This document shows, piece by piece, positions 62,023-64,000 of a stretch of DNA of 64,000 nucleotides (the stretch's first letter is position 1; every line of letters starts with the position of its first letter). Source of the stretch: Psychroserpens ponticola. GTDB lineage: Bacteria; Bacteroidota; Bacteroidia; Flavobacteriales; Flavobacteriaceae. The position numbers and the translations under genes are program-made. The notes beneath the pieces are model-generated. The model was not told where the DNA came from. It saw only the letters and a list, made by a program, of their open reading frames with translations, and did no database searches. Location of the stretch: contig NZ_CP116221.1 in assembly GCF_023556315.2 (NCBI RefSeq), positions 3,548,001 to 3,612,000 on the forward strand. Reading direction: 5' to 3'.

Positions 62023-63234
62023 ATGATAGAAAAAAAAGACATACAACTTGAAAAAGCTGTACTAATAGGTGTTATAACTAAAGAACAAAATGAAGAACGC
62101 TCTAATGAATATTTAGATGAGTTAGAGTTTTTAACGTATACAGCTGGTGGTGAAGTGCTAAAACGTTTTACGCAGAAAATGGAAATGCCAAACCCGAAAA
62201 CTTTTATAGGTACTGGTAAAATGGAAGAGGTAGCAACCTTTATTAAAAACAATGATGTTGGTACTGCTATTTTTGATGATGAATTATCTGCAGCACAAGA
62301 ACGAAATATCAGTAAAATTTTAGAATGCAAAGTGTTAGATCGTACAAATCTAATTCTAGATATTTTCGCTCAACGCGCAACAACTAGCTATGCTAGAACT
62401 CAAGTAGAGCTTGCGCAATGTGAATATTTGTTACCAAGATTAAAAGGAATGTGGACTCACCTTGAGCGACAAAAAGGCGGAATTGGAATGCGTGGTCCAG
62501 GTGAAACTGAAATTGAAACAGACAGACGAATTGTAAGAGATAAAATCGCGCTACTTAAAGCCAAAATAAAAACCATTGATAAACAAATGGCTGTGCAACG
62601 TGGTAACCGTGGTAAAATGGTGAGAGTCGCTTTGGTTGGTTACACCAATGTTGGAAAATCAACTTTAATGAATGTTGTCAGTAAAAGTGATGTCTTCGCT
62701 GAAAACAAATTATTTGCAACCCTAGACACAACAGTAAGAAAAGTAGTCATTCAAAATTTACCTTTTTTATTAACTGATACAGTTGGTTTTATTAGAAAAT
62801 TACCAACGCAATTGATAGAATCTTTTAAAAGCACACTAGACGAAGTTAGAGAAGCAGATTTATTGTTACATGTTGTTGATATTTCACATGCTAATTTTGA
62901 AGAACATATTGATTCTGTGAATAAAATTTTAGGTGAAATTGACAGCTCAAACAAACCTACTATCATGGTTTTTAATAAAATTGATGCCTATAAAGCAGAA
63001 CCATTAGATGAAGATGATTTAATAACTGAAAAAACATCTGCTCACTACACATTAGAAGAATGGAAAAACACTTGGATGAATAAAGTAGGAAATAACGCTT
63101 TATTTATTTCTGCACTAAATAAGAAAAACTTAGACTCCTTTAAAAAACGAGTCTATGATGAAGTACGAGAAATTCATGTGACTCGTTTTCCTTATAATCA
63201 TTTTCTATATCCAGATTATGAAGATGAACAATAA
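62023..63234 (+). CDS. hflX: Ribosome-associated GTPase HflX
   Basis: A 403-residue HflX, a GTPase that splits or rescues ribosomes under stress. The N-terminal HflX domain is clear (LDELEFLTYTAGGEV, NPKTFIGTGKMEEV, ILDIFAQRATTSYARTQVELAQ), followed by the linker helix GGIGMRGPGETEIETDRR and the G domain with G1 GYTNVGKST (about residues 205-213), DTVGF as G3, and NKID as G4. Length is normal. It is divergent from the nuclease gene and convergent with the M13 peptidase, with a terminator between. Confidence 0.95.
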   Translation: MIEKKDIQLEKAVLIGVITKEQNEERSNEYLDELEFLTYTAGGEVLKRFTQKMEMPNPKTFIGTGKMEEVATFIKNNDVGTAIFDDELSAAQERNISKILECKVLDRTNLILDIFAQRATTSYARTQVELAQCEYLLPRLKGMWTHLERQKGGIGMRGPGETEIETDRRIVRDKIALLKAKIKTIDKQMAVQRGNRGKMVRVALVGYTNVGKSTLMNVVSKSDVFAENKLFATLDTTVRKVVIQNLPFLLTDTVGFIRKLPTQLIESFKSTLDEVREADLLLHVVDISHANFEEHIDSVNKILGEIDSSNKPTIMVFNKIDAYKAEPLDEDDLITEKTSAHYTLEEWKNTWMNKVGNNALFISALNKKNLDSFKKRVYDEVREIHVTRFPYNHFLYPDYEDEQ

Positions 63235-63247
63235 TTTAGTTCTATAA

Positions 63248-63279
63248 AAAAAGGCTGTCTTTATAAAGACAACCTTTTT
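63248..63279. terminator. Hairpin terminator between convergent genes
   Basis: AAAAAGGCTGTCTTT (63248-63262) pairs with AAAGACAACCTTTTT (63265-63279) with one mismatch and a tight loop, ending hflX and the M13 peptidase gene. Confidence 0.7.
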
Positions 63280-63297
63280 ATTTTATATCAAATTTGA

Positions 63298-64000
63298 TTA
63301 CCAAATTCGGACTCTATCTTCTGGAGCAATCCACATAGCATCACCTTCCTTTATATCAAATGCTTCGTAAAAGGCATCAATATTTTTTAAAGGTTGAGTT
63401 GCTCTTACCATTCCTGGTGAATGTGTATCTGTTTTAATAAGTGTTCGTAATGCGTCGTCTCTTGTTAATGTTCTCCAAACTGTTGCCCAAGACATAAAGA
63501 AACGTTGTTCTGGTGTAAATCCATCAATGTTTTCTGGTCTTCCAGTTTTAGCATAATGCAACTGTAAACCATCATATGCTCCAAGTACACCTCCTAAATC
63601 TCCAATATTTTCTCCAAGTGTATACTTTCCGTTTACATAAACGCTATCTAAAACTTCTAGAGCACTATATTGATCTGCTAAAGCATCTCCACGTTTAGTA
63701 AATTCTTCAAGATCGGTAGGTGTCCACCAGTTCTTTAAGTTTCCATCAGCATCAAAACGCGATCCAGAATCATCAAACGCATGAGAGATTTCATGACCAA
63801 TAACAGCTCCTATTCCTCCATAATTTACGGCATCATCAGCGGTATAATTATAGAATGGTGGTTGCAAAATTGCTGCAGGAAATACAATTTCATTGTTAAT
63901 TGGACTATAGTAAGCATTAACCATTTGAGGTGGCATTCCCCATTCAGATTTATCAATTGGTTCATTAATATCAGATAAGTTATCATCTAAAGCCCAACGA
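63298..64000 (-). CDS. M13-family zinc metallopeptidase, C-terminal part (5' end outside window)
   Basis: The frame stays open past the internal ATG at 63936 to the window edge (reading RWALDDNL...SEWGMPPQMVNAYYSP), so this is the C-terminal about 234 residues of a neprilysin/PepO-type peptidase. The active-site blocks are present: VNAYYSPINNEIVFPAAIL, GAVIGHEISHAFDDSG with HExxH, and GENIGDLGG providing the third zinc ligand Glu and the ExxxD. WWTPTDLEEF and the terminal aromatic RVRIW are also family-typical. These enzymes are usually periplasmic or lipid-anchored. Convergent with hflX. Confidence 0.92.
   Translation of the reverse strand, partial: RWALDDNLSDINEPIDKSEWGMPPQMVNAYYSPINNEIVFPAAILQPPFYNYTADDAVNYGGIGAVIGHEISHAFDDSGSRFDADGNLKNWWTPTDLEEFTKRGDALADQYSALEVLDSVYVNGKYTLGENIGDLGGVLGAYDGLQLHYAKTGRPENIDGFTPEQRFFMSWATVWRTLTRDDALRTLIKTDTHSPGMVRATQPLKNIDAFYEAFDIKEGDAMWIAPEDRVRIW

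Overview
The window is low-GC DNA from a member of the Bacteroidota, almost certainly a marine-type Flavobacteriaceae. Supporting signs are Bacteroidota promoter boxes (TAnnTTTG), little Shine-Dalgarno signal, many SusC/TonB-type receptors, cargo proteins and accessory parts of the type IX secretion system (T9SS), PorP/SprF and OmpA-type partners, and the housekeeping sequences (recX, gdhA, metG, tex, ppc, hflX). No rRNA, tRNA, CRISPR array, transposase or phage gene was seen. Both window edges cut genes: a DUF6646-like barrel protein at the left and an M13 metallopeptidase at the right.

Layout. 1-5.8 kb: end of a barrel protein, recX, and a 1572-residue secreted lamin-tail protein with a T9SS type A tail. 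5.8-11.4 kb: a minus-strand operon of a PorZ-like propeller protein, recO and a TonB-dependent receptor. 11.5-14 kb: an MBOAT/AlgX-like O-acetylation pair. 14-26.2 kb: core metabolism and maintenance (gdhA, cystathionine gamma-synthase, Na+/H+ antiporter, ArsC-like, EamA, thioesterase, yicC, gmk, nadD, a 614-residue PLP enzyme, yraN). 26.3-30.2 kb: a small T9SS cargo, a membrane-anchored winged-helix regulator divergent from a WD40 protein, and an LD-carboxypeptidase. 30.4-37.9 kb: metG, tex, ferritin, a tiny Cys/Lys protein, and an AraC regulator followed by a 52-residue ORF, an AhpD-like protein and a cupredoxin. 38-47.2 kb: ppc and a putative nucleic-acid scavenging locus (secreted nuclease, TonB receptor, DUF5689 lipoprotein). 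47.2-60.8 kb: two giant T9SS type B adhesin-like proteins that bracket a PorP/SprF gene and a PorE-like OmpA gene. 61-64 kb: a second nuclease paralogue, hflX and the M13 peptidase.

The most striking structure is a 2,947-bp direct repeat shared by the two giant genes (49592-52538 and 57776-60722). I found one base difference between the copies. It starts exactly at the end of the signal peptide and stops in mid-protein, so two proteins with nearly identical N-terminal halves carry different middle domains. Other signals are a duplicated 65-bp promoter/operator next to the AraC gene that drives a tiny ORF and the AhpD-like gene, a palindromic repeat inserted in frame inside metG, and what looks like a fossil copy of the metG 5' end upstream of gmk.

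Together the genes describe a surface-active, particle-associated lifestyle: T9SS-exported adhesins and enzymes, TonB receptors for macromolecule uptake, and surface polysaccharide acetylation. All functions are read from sequence motifs by eye; no database search was run.
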